From Oikopleura dioica (Eukaryota; Chordata; Appendicularia; Copelata; Oikopleuridae): DNA of 64,000 bases. The position numbers were made by a program, and so were the translations under genes. This document shows, piece after piece, positions 41,501 through 55,556 of this stretch (the stretch's first letter is position 1; each line of letters opens with the position of its first letter). The stretch lies in the NCBI GenBank assembly GCA_907165135.1, contig OU015567.1, positions 12,901,001-12,965,000 of the forward strand. The letters are read 5' to 3'. The notes under the pieces are model-generated. The model searched no databases, was not told the DNA's origin, and worked only from the letters and a program-made list of their open reading frames with translations.

Positions 41501-44244
41501 TTTTATTCTTTTCTTCTGAAGACGTCTCTATGAAAGTCGTAGTCTTCGTTCTCGTCCGATTTCTATCTCTATCTGTCTGAACTGGATATTGTTGTTAGTT
41601 CACCGAATTGACCAAAATTTTCAGCAAAAAGGAAAATTTGAAAAAAGAAAGGAAAATTCAAGACAAATCTTGTCAAGTGAGCTTGAGAATCTCTCGGGCA
41701 GCGGGGTCGCCCACTGGGGGGCGTCGGAAAACATTGACCCAAATTGGCCCTGAAAAATCAAATTCAGATCATCATTCAACTTTTGTGAAAATTTCCGCAT
41801 CCGTGAAATTTTGGACAGATTTGGCACAGCACAAGGCGTGGTAAATAGACGCACGGGTGCATTTCAAAAAAGAGGAATGTTTATTTTACGAATATCCATA
41901 AAATTGGGGGAATGTTTACGCCTTGATGGGGGCGATCAAAAATTTGTTGGGAATCGTAAATCTTGGAATCAACACGCAATAAAGTATTAAATAGGCTCTC
42001 GGGTAAAGATACGATGGTGGAAAGAAAAACTAAAGATCTTGAGATTCTTTGTGAAACTCAAAATCATTGGTCTTTCCAGCAGCTATATTTGTGTTTAACC
42101 CAATAATGATGGCAAAACACAAATATGGCGAGTCCAGCATGAAAAAATCTCGCTTGTAAACAGGGCATCTTTATCGTTCTCTATCAAGAAGCAATCACTC
42201 TTGACCACCTGATTCCTGTTTACCTCGGTAAACGAAATTCCGGAAGTCATAAAAAATGGGGACCCGGCCGATCACATTCCCAAACTCACTGTCGATCAAT
42301 ATTTTTTTCGACTTTTTTTATATTTATGTAATTTTCAGTCGGGTAATGGCTTCAGAGTTACAGAGCCATAAACAAGTATAAAACAAGTATACAAGTTTAC
42401 AAAAAGAGTTTTTGTTTTGTTTTTGAACCATTGTAACTGTTTGGCTACGTTATATAAATATAACATGATATATTACTATTTTTCGTTGACTTGTGGCGTA
42501 GCAGAAACAATTACAGTGTAGTAGGCGTAATAATAAACAGTTACGTAACCGAGCTGTGCCCAAAACTGGCAATAAAAATGATTGAATTTAGTTTTTAGTC
42601 GGCGTGTTTTGGCCTTGGGCGATGCGTTGTGGCTTGAGGAGGAAATGAACACACGCCCAGGGGCAAAACGAACCGCTTGGTTTGGGCCCAGTGGAAGCGA
42701 TTACGTAATAGAGGTAGCAACATCAACGTAACACAATAATTTATAAATACACAAACAGTTCTTAGTGCTACTCTGTTCTCGGACTCGTCCAGACTTAGCT
42801 CAACAGTTCTGGCGCATTCCGCCAGAAATTGGAGGGAGAGGGAGGATGCGGAACGAACCAGTAAAAACTAAGGCAGCATGTGGAAGGTGATGTGTGTGTT
42901 TTTTTTAAGTTTTTTTTTTAATTAATTAAATTATTTGTCAACAAAAATTGATGCTCATCAGCGATCCACGATAGAATTATGGGACTGATAAAGTTCTCTA
43001 TTAGAGAACTCTCTCTATTTAAAATAGTATATAAATATAAGTTTGGACGTGTTTAAGAATATCTTTATACAGAAGTTGAATAAGTAGAAAAATTGCACTT
43101 GGCCAATTTTTTTAATATTGAAGGATGTCGGCCAGGCTCAAAATTTTTGAAAAATTTTGATCGAATAGCACACGAAATAGAAAAATGGGGGAATAAAAGT
43201 ATACGCCTTTATAATCTTTTCAAGACCGAGAACGGAAAAGGGGGATTTCTTATTGGTAAGAGATAAACTTTAAAAAAGGTTTTGTGGGATGAACTTTTGG
43301 TAAAAATAGTTGTTCGCAATTTTTAAAGCTGGAGAGTAAAAAATAATAATATAAATAAATTAAGGATAAAAGCGGGTTGAACTTAGATTTTGAGCTTTTC
43401 GCGTAAAGGTAAAGGAAATTTTCAATGATTTCTGAATAGGTTGAAGTCATTTGCGGTGAGTCAGCGCTGGACGGGACCAATCAAAAGTATTCTACCAAAT
43501 TTGCGAACGTGGGTGTGTGTAGGTGTGTCAAAAAGGAATTTATATGATCGGAATTGAAAATAAAAAAATGCGAAAGTAATTGTGGCAGCGGTTTCATGAT
43601 TCTAGTTGGGAGATTTTGAAAATAAGAAGGAAAAATCATAGAATAGGACTTTTGGAACCGCTCGCGAACGCCCCCTGCCACGGAGGAATGGAGCGAGCCG
43701 AGGGATGAGAAAGGGCAAACTGGTAACATGGAACCTGGCTGAAGTGGTGGTCAGAATTGAAATGCGATAGATACTGGGTAATCTGGGCCATTTAATTGTT
43801 TTAAGAAAGTGTGACAAAACGGGACCCAAGCAGCATCGGGCAGTAGTGGAGCCGGATCAGATTGATGAACGGAGCCAATCAGATCGATGTATGTGGTTTT
43901 CGGAAAGGAGCATTTGAGGTCTGCCAGCCAATGACTAAGTGGCGGGAAATGTTGGGGAAGACATCGTCGACCATTTTTTTATCTTTTTTGTAGGTTTTTG
44001 AGCAGGTCAGATTTTTTCACCGGTGGCTTCTCTCTAGCTCACTCCTAGCGTAGGTTGTTTTTGGATGGTTAAAACGTAGGTGCATTTTTGATGGGCATTT
44101 GGTATAGCTTGATGAGAACACGGGATTGGCCGAGCGCGCGGTTTTGTGAGGAGTACTGTTTTTGGTTGGGTAGGAAGTTTAGGGAATGAATGAAGAGGAT
44201 GAGGGGAGTGAACGGAATTGTGAGTGGACAACAGTGACAGACAG
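41501..44244. other. 2.7-kb region between CBP and the syndecan-like gene
   Basis: No coding exons are seen. Minus-strand open frames here are C/T-rich without coding features. Part is likely the 3' UTR of CBP and part the promoter of the syndecan-like gene. AT-rich and G-rich patches alternate. Confidence 0.45.
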
Positions 44245-47200
44245 CTACAGTCCATCAACCGTCTGGGCATACGACTGGCTTGGGTCAGCGTTGGGCTGCT
44301 GACCTAGCGGCGGATCGCCCTGGTTGAACATCATGGACTGACCGCTGCTCATGCCCGGCTGCTGAAATCTAGGAGCCTGAGCCATCATCTGAATTGAGAG
44401 TTGTAAGAAATCTGAAACGGAATTGTTAACACCCGGTCGCTATAGTGCGACGCTTACCTGCGGCTGCTGGGGGCGCATCATATTCTGTTGTGCCCCCATT
44501 CCACCTCCCATTCCGTTGCCCATCATTGGCCCGTTGCTCATCATGTTGTTCTGCATCATGTTTGGTTGCATGCCGTTGTTTGACATCGACACTATAGAAA
44601 GAAGTTACGAACACTGAGATCAAGGAAGAGGAAAACTTTGGAAACGAGTATTCTGTGGAGATGGACCTCTATTCATTTGATTCCCAAACGTTCCACTCTG
44701 CATCATGCCCATCTGATTCATCTGGTACATCTGCGAGTTGCCCATGTTGTTCGACATTTGATTAGGCATCATCTGAATATGAGTTGAAAATAGACCGATA
44801 CTAGTATTTCGTATGCTTACCATCCTCGGACCCTGGTTCTGGGGCCAGTTCCTCATCTGATTTTGCATCATCTGGCGAGGTGCGTTAATCATGTTTGGCT
44901 GCATGTTGCTCATCTGATTCTGCATTTGAGGGTTGTCTAAAATCGTCGTTAGCAAAAGATCACTTTGTTAAAGATCGAGAAAAGGTATACTTACTTGGAG
45001 CGCTGATCATCACTCGGTTCTGCGTTTGATTAGGATTTCTGGGATTGATATCGCGGAAAATTTGGGCAACATGTTGCGGATTTTGTTTTAGCACATTGAG
45101 GATCTTACAAATTCTGTTATTTTCTGGCAAAATCTTGGATGTTCTACCTTTGGATCTTTCGGATCAGTTGACTCCTTGATGATTTTGATCGTGTTGTCTA
45201 TATGTTGTTGCGGCTGCTGTTGAGTGTTCATCGGGCTATTGTGGTTGTTCGGGCGTTGGGTGATGAACATGGTTCCTTGCTGCTGTTGCTGCGAGGTCGG
45301 CATGTTATATCCCTGCAAACAGTAAAATACAGAGCTTTATCAAACACCAAATGTGTTCACCAAAAACACTTATCCGTCAAAACTCATCCAACTACTCTCA
45401 TCAAGTCCAACGAGTTTGAGAGGGAACTTATAGAAGTGACTCTCGTTGATTACCTGAGATCGGAAGGGGGGATTCTGTTGAGGAATCTGGTTGTACATAG
45501 ACTGCGGCTATATAAATATATATTAGCGCTTGATCATTTTTTCTTGATTTCGCAGTCTATCCCCGTACAAAAAATATCACCACCATCATCAATTAAATAC
45601 AGCTGAAATGTCAGCCATACGCAAATATACAAATCAGGACACGAATGAAAGAACTGATCGGTATATTTTTATTTAGTAATTGCACCATAATTTATTTAGC
45701 TCTTTGTTTTCTGCGTATACTTACAGGATTATATTGATCACGCATAGACTTGTTTCCTTCTTGAATCGCTTCCTGGACGACCTTGTTGGCGGCTTTGATT
45801 GCTGCCGTCGGTGCGCCGCCTTGACCCTGGTATTGCATTTGTCGCTGGTTCATCATATTCGGACTGCTTGAGTACTGATGCATTTGCTGCTGCATTGGGT
45901 TATTCTGTTGCTGGCCCAGTTTGCCGTTATTTTGCATTTGACCCAATTTACTAGTGAAAAAATACACAACCGATATTTCGGACTAAACGTTACCTTGATC
46001 CTTGCATGCCTCCCTTCGAGGCAACGTTTGGATTCGGCGTTCCTGGATTACCCATAGATGGAGTTGGTGGGCCTGGAGTGGCTGGTCCAGGAGTAGCCGG
46101 AGCTTCGAGCTCTGGGCGAGCCATACGACGACGCATGAGTTTTTCTTGTCGCCGACGGGTGGACTCCTGTTGCATGCGAAGACGCTGCTTGATTTGAGCA
46201 CAGTAGTTGATCTTACAGGACTTTTCTTCACAATGTTTTGCGTGGTAGCAACAGAGAGCGATGAACTTAAATTTCGGTAAACATTTTGATCATTTCAGAT
46301 GACATTTACCTGTTTGCAAATGTTACATTGCTGGTTGTTCTTCTGCTTCTGTTTCATTTTAGCACATCGCTTAGAATGCTCGATGATCTTTTTCATCCTA
46401 GAAATAGATTGTTAGTCTCAGTTTGAAAGGACAGAAAGGAAGAGGAAAGATCCACTTACTTTTGACAGTTGGGTCTGTTGCAGTTTGCGTCTCGGCACTT
46501 GGCAGAATGAACCAAGTTCTGAATGCACTGTTGGATGCCTTCTCTTCGTTTCTCGTTGGATGTCATAGAATCGTTATCATTATTGCCTCCAAAGATGCCG
46601 TTGTTGGCGACCTTCTTTTCGAGCGGCTGATGTTCGTGTTGCGAACCAATAGCATCGTTGCACTTGGCGCAGAGGTCGAAGTCGCTGCAGACCTTGCAGT
46701 GGAATCGTGTGGTGATTCGGGCGTCGCAGTTGTTGCAGGAGAAGGTTTCGGAAGAGAAGCGATTGTCAGGATTGTGAAGGGTGTACAAAAAGCACATGGA
46801 TGAGTACTTGGTTCTTCGGAGAGTCGAGAACTCCCAATGCTCGTCTCGAGCTTTGTTCAAGAAGGGATCTCGTCCGTCCATCAAGTCGCAAGGCATGTCC
46901 TTGTCGGGATCCTCGATCGCAGGGAGAGCAGGTACACTGTCGGCAGAATGCATACGAATGACGAAAAAGACTTCTTTGTGTCGCTCCATGAGGCTGTTCA
47001 ACTTGGACATCAAGTCTCCTCCGCCTTTGTTATTTTTGTTTCGTTTCTGATTCTTCTTCTTCGATTTCGCCTTGTCGCTGTACATGCCGTCATCATTGGC
47101 CATTTCTGCTTCTTCAGCGGCTTGCTCTTTCAGGACTTCTGCGATGAGATCCTCGATGGCAGTCGGCCAGAAATCACCGTCGAAGTAGGGCATTTGGGTA

Positions 47201-50200
47201 GCGCAAACAACGCCGTCATCTTTAGCCTATACTGGTTTAAAGAAACGCCCGAATGAGGGGGTCAGTACCTGTGAATAGATGTCTTTGAATTCGGTAATAA
47301 CGCCACGGTCTTGTGCCTTATTTAAAATCGTTCTGTACCAATCACAAAGTCGCTTGGATCTGGGCATCTTCATCTCCTGAGGGTGGCAGTGGAAGATGTA
47401 GTCATCTCCCTCAGATGGTGGACAAGACCAGATGTGGGCCCAGACATATCCTAAGTTTCGGCAGTATTCAAGATATCCTAAAAAGAGAATTTAAGAGTTG
47501 AAAGTTGACATAAAAGACGTACCCATAATAAGTTCGTGGTAAACGCCTGTTCTGAGACAAGCAGGCTGGAAGAATTTAACAGAATCGAGGTATCCAATAT
47601 AAACGCGGCGCTGGTTTGGCGAAGGGCACTTATCATCGTATTCCTGCACGTGAAGGCCAAAGAAACAGACATCGACGCCTTCGATTTGCTCGAAAGCGAA
47701 GAGGACTTTTGCGCGGAATTTGAACTTTTCGGCGATTGGGTATCCAGCTGTTTCTCCCTCTTTGCGGACGCCAGAGCGCGTTTCGACGGCCTTGTTGCCC
47801 ACGAAAACAGTACGAATGTACACATGTCCTGCTTCGTTGTTTTTGTCATTAGCTAAAGAATAGTTAGAAAAAGCTTGTGTGATTTAAAAGTTTACCAGTG
47901 ACGTAGCCGTTGACCTTGGCCTCGATAAACTTGGACAATTCAGTTTCCGGCAAGTTTTCGGCTGTGAATGGATTCTTCTTGCGCCGCTTGGACGTATTGT
48001 CCTGGCAGAAGTCGCAGATGAAATCCTTCCAAATCTCCTTTTTATAAAGGACGCAGATTTGGTGATTCTTTCGCCCGCAGCGTTTACATTTCTGGAAGGG
48101 CTCAAAGTCTCGCGTATCGTTTTTGCTCTTTGAGAACTTCGTTTTTGGCTGGAGAGCGGGATTGTCGGGATCACTACTCGTTGCGATGCTGAAAAAATAT
48201 TCGTAAATAATGAGTTTTTATTATTGAATCTTACGTGTCTCCCTTGGCATCACCGAAACACTTTTCGCAGTAGTAGATTTTCTCGGTAAATTGAGGACCA
48301 GGAACATTCATCGGAATAGCTGGACCCGTCGTACCGTCACTCTCGTAACAGTAGTACCAGCTTCCCACGCTGATAGTGCAGGTTGTCTTGCCAAAACAAC
48401 AAAGAGGCAATGCGGTCCATGTTAGAGACTAAATTATTGCAATTAAAACGATAACAAACGTAATTAACAAATTACCTGGGCACAACAAAAGCCATTTCTC
48501 CTCATGGCGGGCTCTGCAGCTCGCAAAAACTCCTCTTTAAGTTTTGTGCACATCCGATACACCCGTGAGTTCTTCTTATTGTAAAGCCAGGCATTCTCAA
48601 ACATAAGCCACATATCTTTGATGAATTCCCAAGGCTCCTCATAAGTTCCCATTTCCAACTTTGTATTCATCGTTGATAAATCCATTGGGTTCTTGACGAC
48701 TTCAGGGTAGTCGGGAATACCGAGTGCGACTGGGTCGACTGGTATTTGAAATGGTGGGGCGTCTTGATGCTCGTAAACCTTCCTCCAAATAGGCATGAGC
48801 ATGTCCCTCAATTCCTGAGCGCTCCATTTCTTTAGCGTTCCGGGGTCGGTCTCCTCCTTGACCTCTTCCTTCTGCTTTTTCGAAACAGGGCTTGGGCTTG
48901 GCGCGGGGCTTTGGGCCTCGCGTTTGATCGGGCAGGGTTTCGCATCTGGGGGCATGTTCGGTTTCTCTTCATTTTCCTGTTTTATCATCGAGCCATTTTC
49001 ATTTTTAAACGAGGATTGTGTTGTGTTAATTTGCGGTTTGACATCTCCAGCGTTACTTTGCTGATTATTAAAGGACTTAGATGGGTTTTGCTGCGTATTT
49101 TGCACATTGGGCTTTGTCTCGACGCCAGGCTCTGATTTCACCATATTTGAGTTTGGCATCTGTTGGTTTTGATTCTGGTTGTTCGGCGTACTCGGACTCA
49201 TGAAGTTCTGCCCCGGTTTTCCGGAGTTCATCTGGCCAGGAGTTTGCGCGCCAGGCTGACCTGGATTCTGTTGATTCCAACTTGGCTGACCAGAAGGCTG
49301 TTGATTCGGCTGTTGCTGCATGTTTCCTGGACCTTGGTTGTTTTGGAAGCCACCTTGTTGCTGATTTCCTTGCTGTGGCATTCCCGGGTTTTGCCCCTGC
49401 CCTGGATTTTGCTGATTTTGGCCAGGAAACTGCGGATTAGGCGGACGAGGCATTCCTCCTTGATTCGGGCCTTGACTCGGTCCACCTGCAATTGCAGGAT
49501 TTTGAGCTGGATTTCGCTTCAGCTCGAGTTCTTTTTGAATTTTGTAAATTTTCTCGGCGAGCATGTGATAGTAATCCTCCCTCGTCGTAGCTTTGTTGTA
49601 CATATCTTCCTCGACGCGTCTCGCGAATGAAAACAACTTCACAATGCGCTCGTCATTCGCATTCGTCGAGTTATTTGTTTGATCCGTGCCGGGGAAGATA
49701 GCAGAAACGAGCTTCTTCACGAGATGTTCTCGTAGTTCTGAGTTGACGTCAGCTCTCCAGTTGCCGTTAGCGACTTGGTTAGGGTTGTTGGTATTGTTTT
49801 GGCCGCCTTGCGCGGGTTGTTGCCCGGGCTGATCAGCAGTCGGTGGCCGTTGACCCTGTTCATTGGCATTTCCAGCCGCGTTTCCTTGAACAGCTCGATT
49901 CGGATCGTTACCGCCGCTCGGATGCTTGAGCGGCTGGCAGACTTGGCACTGTTGATTCTTACACTGCTTCCAATGGGCGATAATGTGCCTCGACGAGCTA
50001 CAATGCTGGACCGGACAGTTCTTCGCCATTTGACAGCTGGGCAAATGCTCGAGCACGTTTTTCATCGTCTGACAATGAGGAATTTGACATTGGGTGCCTT
50101 GAGCGTCATTTCTCTTCGTACACTTTGCTGCGTGGATCAAAATAATTAACTGGTTCTGTATCATCTTGCGCTTCTCCGGGTCCTGCGTTGCCGTACTATT

Positions 50201-52898
50201 CGCTTGATTCGATAACTGTTGCTGATTCGGCGGTACGTTTGGATTGTGGTTCGGGTTCGGCATTTGCTGATTCGGGCCAGACTGCACCATCATGGTTCCA
50301 TCATTTGGATGGTTCCCGTTCGTCATCGCCATTCTCGGGTTCATCGGAGCCATCGGTCGCATATTCTGAGGCATGTTCATCCCAATCGGCTGGCCGTAAA
50401 CTTGCCCACCCGGTCGATGCATCATGCCTGGATTCATCTGCATTTGGTTCGGCATCATGTTCATGTTGCCCATGTTCATTTGTTGCATTCGCATTTGGTT
50501 CTGCATGCCCGGTGGCATTTGGTTCATCTGGTTCGACATGCCTCCTTGCTGATTCTGTACCATCGTCGGCTTCGCCACGCTCTGGAGCATCGTGTTCACA
50601 TGTTGCTGTGTGTTATTCGGTCTCATCTGATTCGGCTGGTTCCCGAAGTTGCCCTGGAAACCCTGTGGGTTCTGCGGAGTCATCCTAGAAAACATCACTT
50701 TTTAAAACGCGCCCAAGAATGGGAGAGAGCTCTTACTGTCCCATCATATTCGGATTAAAGCTGTTCATGTTAGGCGTCGTCACCCTCATTGCCTGGCCAG
50801 AACTGGCGGGTGGCACGCCGGCCGGAGCTGGCGAGCGGATATTATAAGAACTCGGGCCAGGCGACGGGCTGAACAATTTGTTTCAGAATCATCGGCAGTC
50901 AAGTCAACAATCAAGTTTTTGATTTTTTGAAAAAAATATTTGATTAGTTTCAAGAAAAACATGCTTGATTTCAAAGTTAACAAGGATCATTTGGGAGCAA
51001 TTTCAAAATTATTTTTAGTGATAAAGAACGAGCCAATACGCTGGCAAAGAGTAATTTTTCTTTTGAATATTTCTATAATTAAAAATGTCTTCTTTTCTAG
51101 TGCTAACTCACATCATTGTCAAAGATGCTTTCTTTTCGAAACAATATTTATTTGCAAAATTATCTCCATCCACGCTCTCTTCTCCCAAATCAGCCAAATA
51201 CAGTCATGAGAAGTCAAAAAATATGTGTTTTTGAGCTGGTGCTCCTTCTTGCGCCGCCTCCGACGAGCAGTGCGACTTTGAGCGCCAACCTACGCGCGGG
51301 GCGCAGCTGGCGGCAATAGCAGAGCGCGGTGGAGCAGAATCGAAACAATTCAAAATTAACACTAGAATTAGCCATCAATCGGCCTAATCATCCTTCGATT
51401 CTCAAAACAAGTCTTTGCCGAAGAAATTTCATAAAGAAAATTTGTCCGGAATTTAGTTCAATAGGAAATTATTAGCCCCAAAAGACGGGGTATTTTTAAT
51501 TGCTGTCTGGAAAATATACATCAATAAAAACGACCTCTTACAGGTCCAAAACGAAAGAAAAGTTATACTCAGCTACTAAAATTGACCTCAAATGACTCCA
51601 TGTGGAAGAAAATCAAACATAAATATTTTTTCTCTTGTGGTTTGACATCTGTTGAATCATTTTTGTTTTGGTTTTTGAAAATGTTCCGAAGCCCGTCTAT
51701 TTCTACACATTTTCAAAAAACATTCTGTCTACAAGACCGAGGTCTTATCAAATTCTTCTCTAGACCAAATTTTATCTGTTCTTATTTTCTTATTCAAGTT
51801 CTTTAGTGTGCCCTTACAAGCCTCTCAAAAAGGTGAAAAGAGTTTTCTGATCAACAATTTTACAACTATTTTAGTACTGAAGATGGATCTATTAGATCCG
51901 AAAGCTTTACTATGAATAAACCAAAACAAAAATGATAAATATTTTTTCTTGAAATAAAAAAACTTCAATTGTGAAATTTTGAGAAACCAGAGAAAATAAT
52001 ACCTCGGCGTTATAACTCGGTTAGGCGAGGGAGTAGGCATTGGCATAGGCACATTGGTCTGCTGTGGCCGATACTGGTTGCTCCCGTTCATCATTTGATT
52101 CATCGAGTGATTTGGCATTGAGTTCGACATTGACGAGGTCGGCATCGAGTTGTTCTGATGCGAGGGAAACTAGATTGAGTTATTCTTTCAAGAACGGGGG
52201 AGGCGAATATCAAGAAAAGGGTAAGACAAAATTAGTGTGGCGACGAATAGGGATGGGTTAGGGATGATTTTTCTGGGGTTAGCTCCTGAAAAGCAGCTGC
52301 TTTTTGATTCGAAAGGAAAATTGAGGGGAATGGAAAATTTAGATCGAATTCAACTTTCTTCCTCAAGAAAGACTTTCTCGCGGAAAATTGCATGGAATCT
52401 CGAGTCGTTCCAAGTCAATGAAATAATGTAGAAAGATTCGATTGAAAATTTTATGGACTGAAATCTGATATCATAAAAGAGGACCTTCAGAAAAGTCTGA
52501 TGAAAAAGAAAGTTGAATTCTCAGTGAAATTATTCCACATCAACGAGTAATAAAAAGGGTGTAAAATATAAATCATGCTTTTTAATTTTTTTAAATTCAT
52601 ATTTTTCAAATCTAGAGTCACGACAAGAAAGCACAGAAGATTTATAAAAATGTAATGTTTTTTCGACTTACGCCATACGAGTTTGCATCAAGATTGTTGC
52701 TCCACTAGTGGATAAACAAATGATTAGAATTCGTTTTTTAGAAAATCTTGTGAAATAGGAAGGGGATGAAGAGTTGTTGCTTACCTGGTTCATCGAGGAA
52801 CCAATCGGGTTAACATTATTTTGATTCGTGCTCATTCCATTACTCTGTCCGCTGTTTTGGTTCGACGGATTCTGTGGATTCTGCCAGTTCGGATTCAT
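44245..52898 (-). CDS. CREBBP: CBP/p300 histone acetyltransferase and co-activator, at least 1948 aa
   Basis: Twenty exons from ATG 52898: 52785-52898, 52672-52704, 52003-52154, 50737-50868, 48476-50684, 48235-48428, 47896-48188, 47523-47852, 47269-47477, 46460-47226, 46310-46397, 45994-46265, 45725-45950, 45454-45507, 45148-45312, 44995-45103, 44821-44936, 44667-44772, 44458-44591, 44245-44388. All phases agree. Domains in order: TAZ1 (about 310-405), KIX (450-535), bromodomain (765-880; PMDLST), RING/PHD (880-1045), HAT (1045-1290; DVCFFGLHVQEY, YLDSVKFFQPACLRTGVYHE, PPSEGDDYIFHCHP), ZZ (1385-1430), TAZ2 (1458-1540) and NCBD (1735-1780; ILNVLKQNPQ). Low-complexity Gln/Asn/Met/Pro linkers join them. 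It acetylates histones and scaffolds transcription factors. The N-terminus is uncertain: conserved CBP-like sequence also lies upstream. Confidence 0.97.
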
Positions 52899-53221
52899 AA
52901 TTATTTTAATTAAAAAATCTCTGCTAAAAAAACTTGAAAATAAAGCGTGGGAAAATTTTTCAGTGATCAATCGATTGTAGATTTTCTCCGCGTGCGCTCA
53001 TTGGCTCCCAAATTTGACAGAATAAAAAAATGTTGTCAAATGGGCTTTCAATTGAAGAAAATAAACTTTCGAATGTTTCGCAGTTTACTTTAGTCTTTAT
53101 CCTCTGATATGGAATAATTTTAAAATTGCGCAGGCTTAGCTCTGCAATCTGTGTAGAAAACCTGAGTCGGGCCTGAAAGTCGGAACCTGTCTCAGGGTTT
53201 CTGCATGGATTGCCTGGAAAC

Positions 53222-53432
53222 CAAAATTTGATTCTGATTTTTTGTTCTGAAAAAATCTTCGTGAATCCTTGACAAAAGCTCGTCGACATTGTTGACTTGA
53301 TTCTGGTTGTCGTTGGAGCCGCTGAAGATGGAATCGAGCACGTTGTTCTGCTGATTCATCGGGTTCACTGCAATTTCGCTGCTTTCTGAGATTCGCGGCC
53401 GTTTAGAAGGCGGTCCAATTGCGGAGTCCGTG
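53222..53432 (-). CDS. CREBBP: Probable 5' exon of CBP (conserved N-terminal segment)
   Basis: A 211-nt open exon with splice sites at both ends encodes IGPPSKRPRISES, the counterpart of the extreme N-terminus of vertebrate CBP/p300 (GPPNPKRAKL). It is followed by NNVLDSIFSG and NNVDELLSRIHED, which recalls the LxxLL-like nuclear-receptor segment. It ends in phase 0 and can join the acceptor inside exon 52785-52898 (after AACTGGCAG). A still more upstream start exon is probably near 53764-53800 (ATG at 53800, MAFQQGGPF) but its phase does not fit, so the true first exon is open. Confidence 0.55.
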
Positions 53433-54359
53433 CTTCCGAGGGTTGAAAAATTTCATCAAACTATCAATTCTGATTTCAACTTCGAATTATATTTACAAAA
53501 TTTAAAATTATAAATTTCACTCAAAGAAGAAAATTCATCGAAAAAAAACTCTTTTTCAAAACTTTCTTTCCTAAAAGAATAAAAGCAAAATTTTTTTCGG
53601 CTCGAAAAAAAAATCTTGCAGAAAATTTCTTTCCCAAAATAAAGTTCCCAAATTTTTTTCAGAAATCGAAAATTGGCAAATTTTAAATTTCCTATCAAAA
53701 TTTATTTCTTTCGTTTCAAAAAATTTTTCATCTTTTTCGACACGAAAAAAAAGAAGATTCTACCCAATCCCCTGAAAGGTCCTCCTTGCTGGAAGGCCAT
53801 TCCTTGCTCCGTGTCAATCTTGAAGATTTTTCATCTGAAAAAATGAGTCTCGAAATCTAGCTTCGTTTTTTCTACCGTGGATTCTATTTTTCATGCAAAA
53901 ATGGCGCTTTCTGTGAATTTCGGAACTGATGAAAGTGAAAAGAAAAATGGTGAAAGATGGGGATTCGCGTCTTTTTCCGCCCGCGTTGACTTTTTTCTCG
54001 AAATCGAATTCTATAGAATCTCCGTCTATTTGATGTTTTCTTTCCTTCTGCAATTTTCTATCCGTCCATCGGACATTTCTGCTCTCCCGCCCACGTATTT
54101 TTCAAATTGAAACAAAAAGACCCTTATCGTCGATTCTCCCCGACTTTCTTTCCCTCCCCTTCGATGATTTTCCCTTTTCGTGAGTGATTTTTTCATGCAA
54201 TGTTTAATATAATGAATCACCTGTATTTTAGCTCAATTGCTGTTCTTTCGTACGTTCTCTCTTTCGTTCAAAATTTTTGTCTCTAGAATTTTTTTTCGCT
54301 TCCAAAAAATTTTCGCTCCCAGCTGCGTCTTCTTCGGCACAGGAGTTTTTCTTTGAAGA

Positions 54360-54660
54360 AAAAATTTTTCGCCCTTTTCGGGGCGTTTTCTCTGAGCTGA
54401 GCGTTTCTGAGCTGAGCTCGGTGTGTGAGAGATGCTGGGTGAGATGCTGGAGAGAGAGAGTTGCGGCGTGTTGCGGCGCGTTGAATCTAAAATTCGCGTC
54501 GCTCTGTTTTCGCGGTGCACCCGATCCGGACGCGGCGCTCGGCCAATCAGCGGACGCGCGCGGCGCTAGTCGCCCACCCGCGGCGGCGCACACCAAGTTG
54601 ATTCGCCAGTTTCAGCGCCACATCCGAAAATGCCCACTCATCGAGCCCTAGTAGCGCGAT
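54360..54660. promoter_or_regulatory. GC-rich candidate promoter of CBP
   Basis: A sharp rise in CG dinucleotides in otherwise AT-rich DNA, with GCGCGC-type words and a CCAAT box (54543-54547) next to CAGCGGACGCGCGCGG. It lies about 0.6-0.9 kb upstream of the putative CBP first exon and about 0.9 kb from the divergent TAZ1-like gene, so it may serve either. Confidence 0.4.
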
Positions 54661-55556
54661 GAGTCAACCCAACTCACAGCGCCGCCCCGAGCGTTATTGA
54701 CTGAATCGCACGAGAGCTCAACTCTCACTTTTCAGACTGATGGAGGGCGCTTTTTCCCCCGATCTCGTTTGAAGCGCATTTTTCACTGAATTTCCTCTCG
54801 AAAACTTCTTCCCTTTCTAGTTTATCTAGGCCAAGCAACAAAGTTAAAAATGGAAAGATTTTGAGATAAAACATTTGTAAAATTCATGGAAAAAATGAAT
54901 TCGCTGAATATCCCCATGTTCACGGACCCTTGATCGGGAGTATCTCTTGGAGTCCAAGACTAGAACTCGTTGACAATTGCTTGAGAGCGTCGTTATAATT
55001 GTGAGCAAATGGCAGACCTAAAACTCCTTTAGGTTATCGAGATGGTGGTAATATTTTCGCAATTCACACATTATATCTGTCTTGAAAATATATTTCCAAA
55101 TAAAAATGAAATAATCAGGGACAACAAGCGTGATAACGCCCACTCTGTAAATTTTCTCATAAGTTCGAGGTTGAGAGAGTCGGATATCAGCAAGTTCCTG
55201 ACAGCAACTATTAGAACTACTTTTCCGTCGTGGAACTCGATAGATCACCGCCTGGGAACCGTTTGAATAATTGCGACGTCACACGGTTTGATAACTCACG
55301 AGCTGGAGCCTTTAGCTCCTCTTTCACTTCAGGACTCCTCCGTTAGTTTGTTCAAAACAACGAAGAGAAAGAAGACATACCAGAAAAACAAGCACCAAAA
55401 CTCGTTTTTACCAAAGCTTCTTTGAGGTACTAGTCGATTTTAATGATAAGAGAAAGCGCGTTTGATAGCAAGGAGGAGTCCAGATCCGATAATGAATAGA
55501 TTATTCAGAATTGTATTCAATTTTATAGATAAATTTGATAATTTTTATCGATAAGG

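Noticed and set aside
43250-44270. Several minus-strand ORFs after the CBP stop
   Set aside because: C/T-rich, low coding quality; more likely the CBP 3' UTR or intergenic.
50188-50758. Two long plus-strand frames (His/Arg/Val-rich and Ser-rich)
   Set aside because: Shadows of the Met/Gln/Asn-rich N-terminal part of CBP on the other strand.
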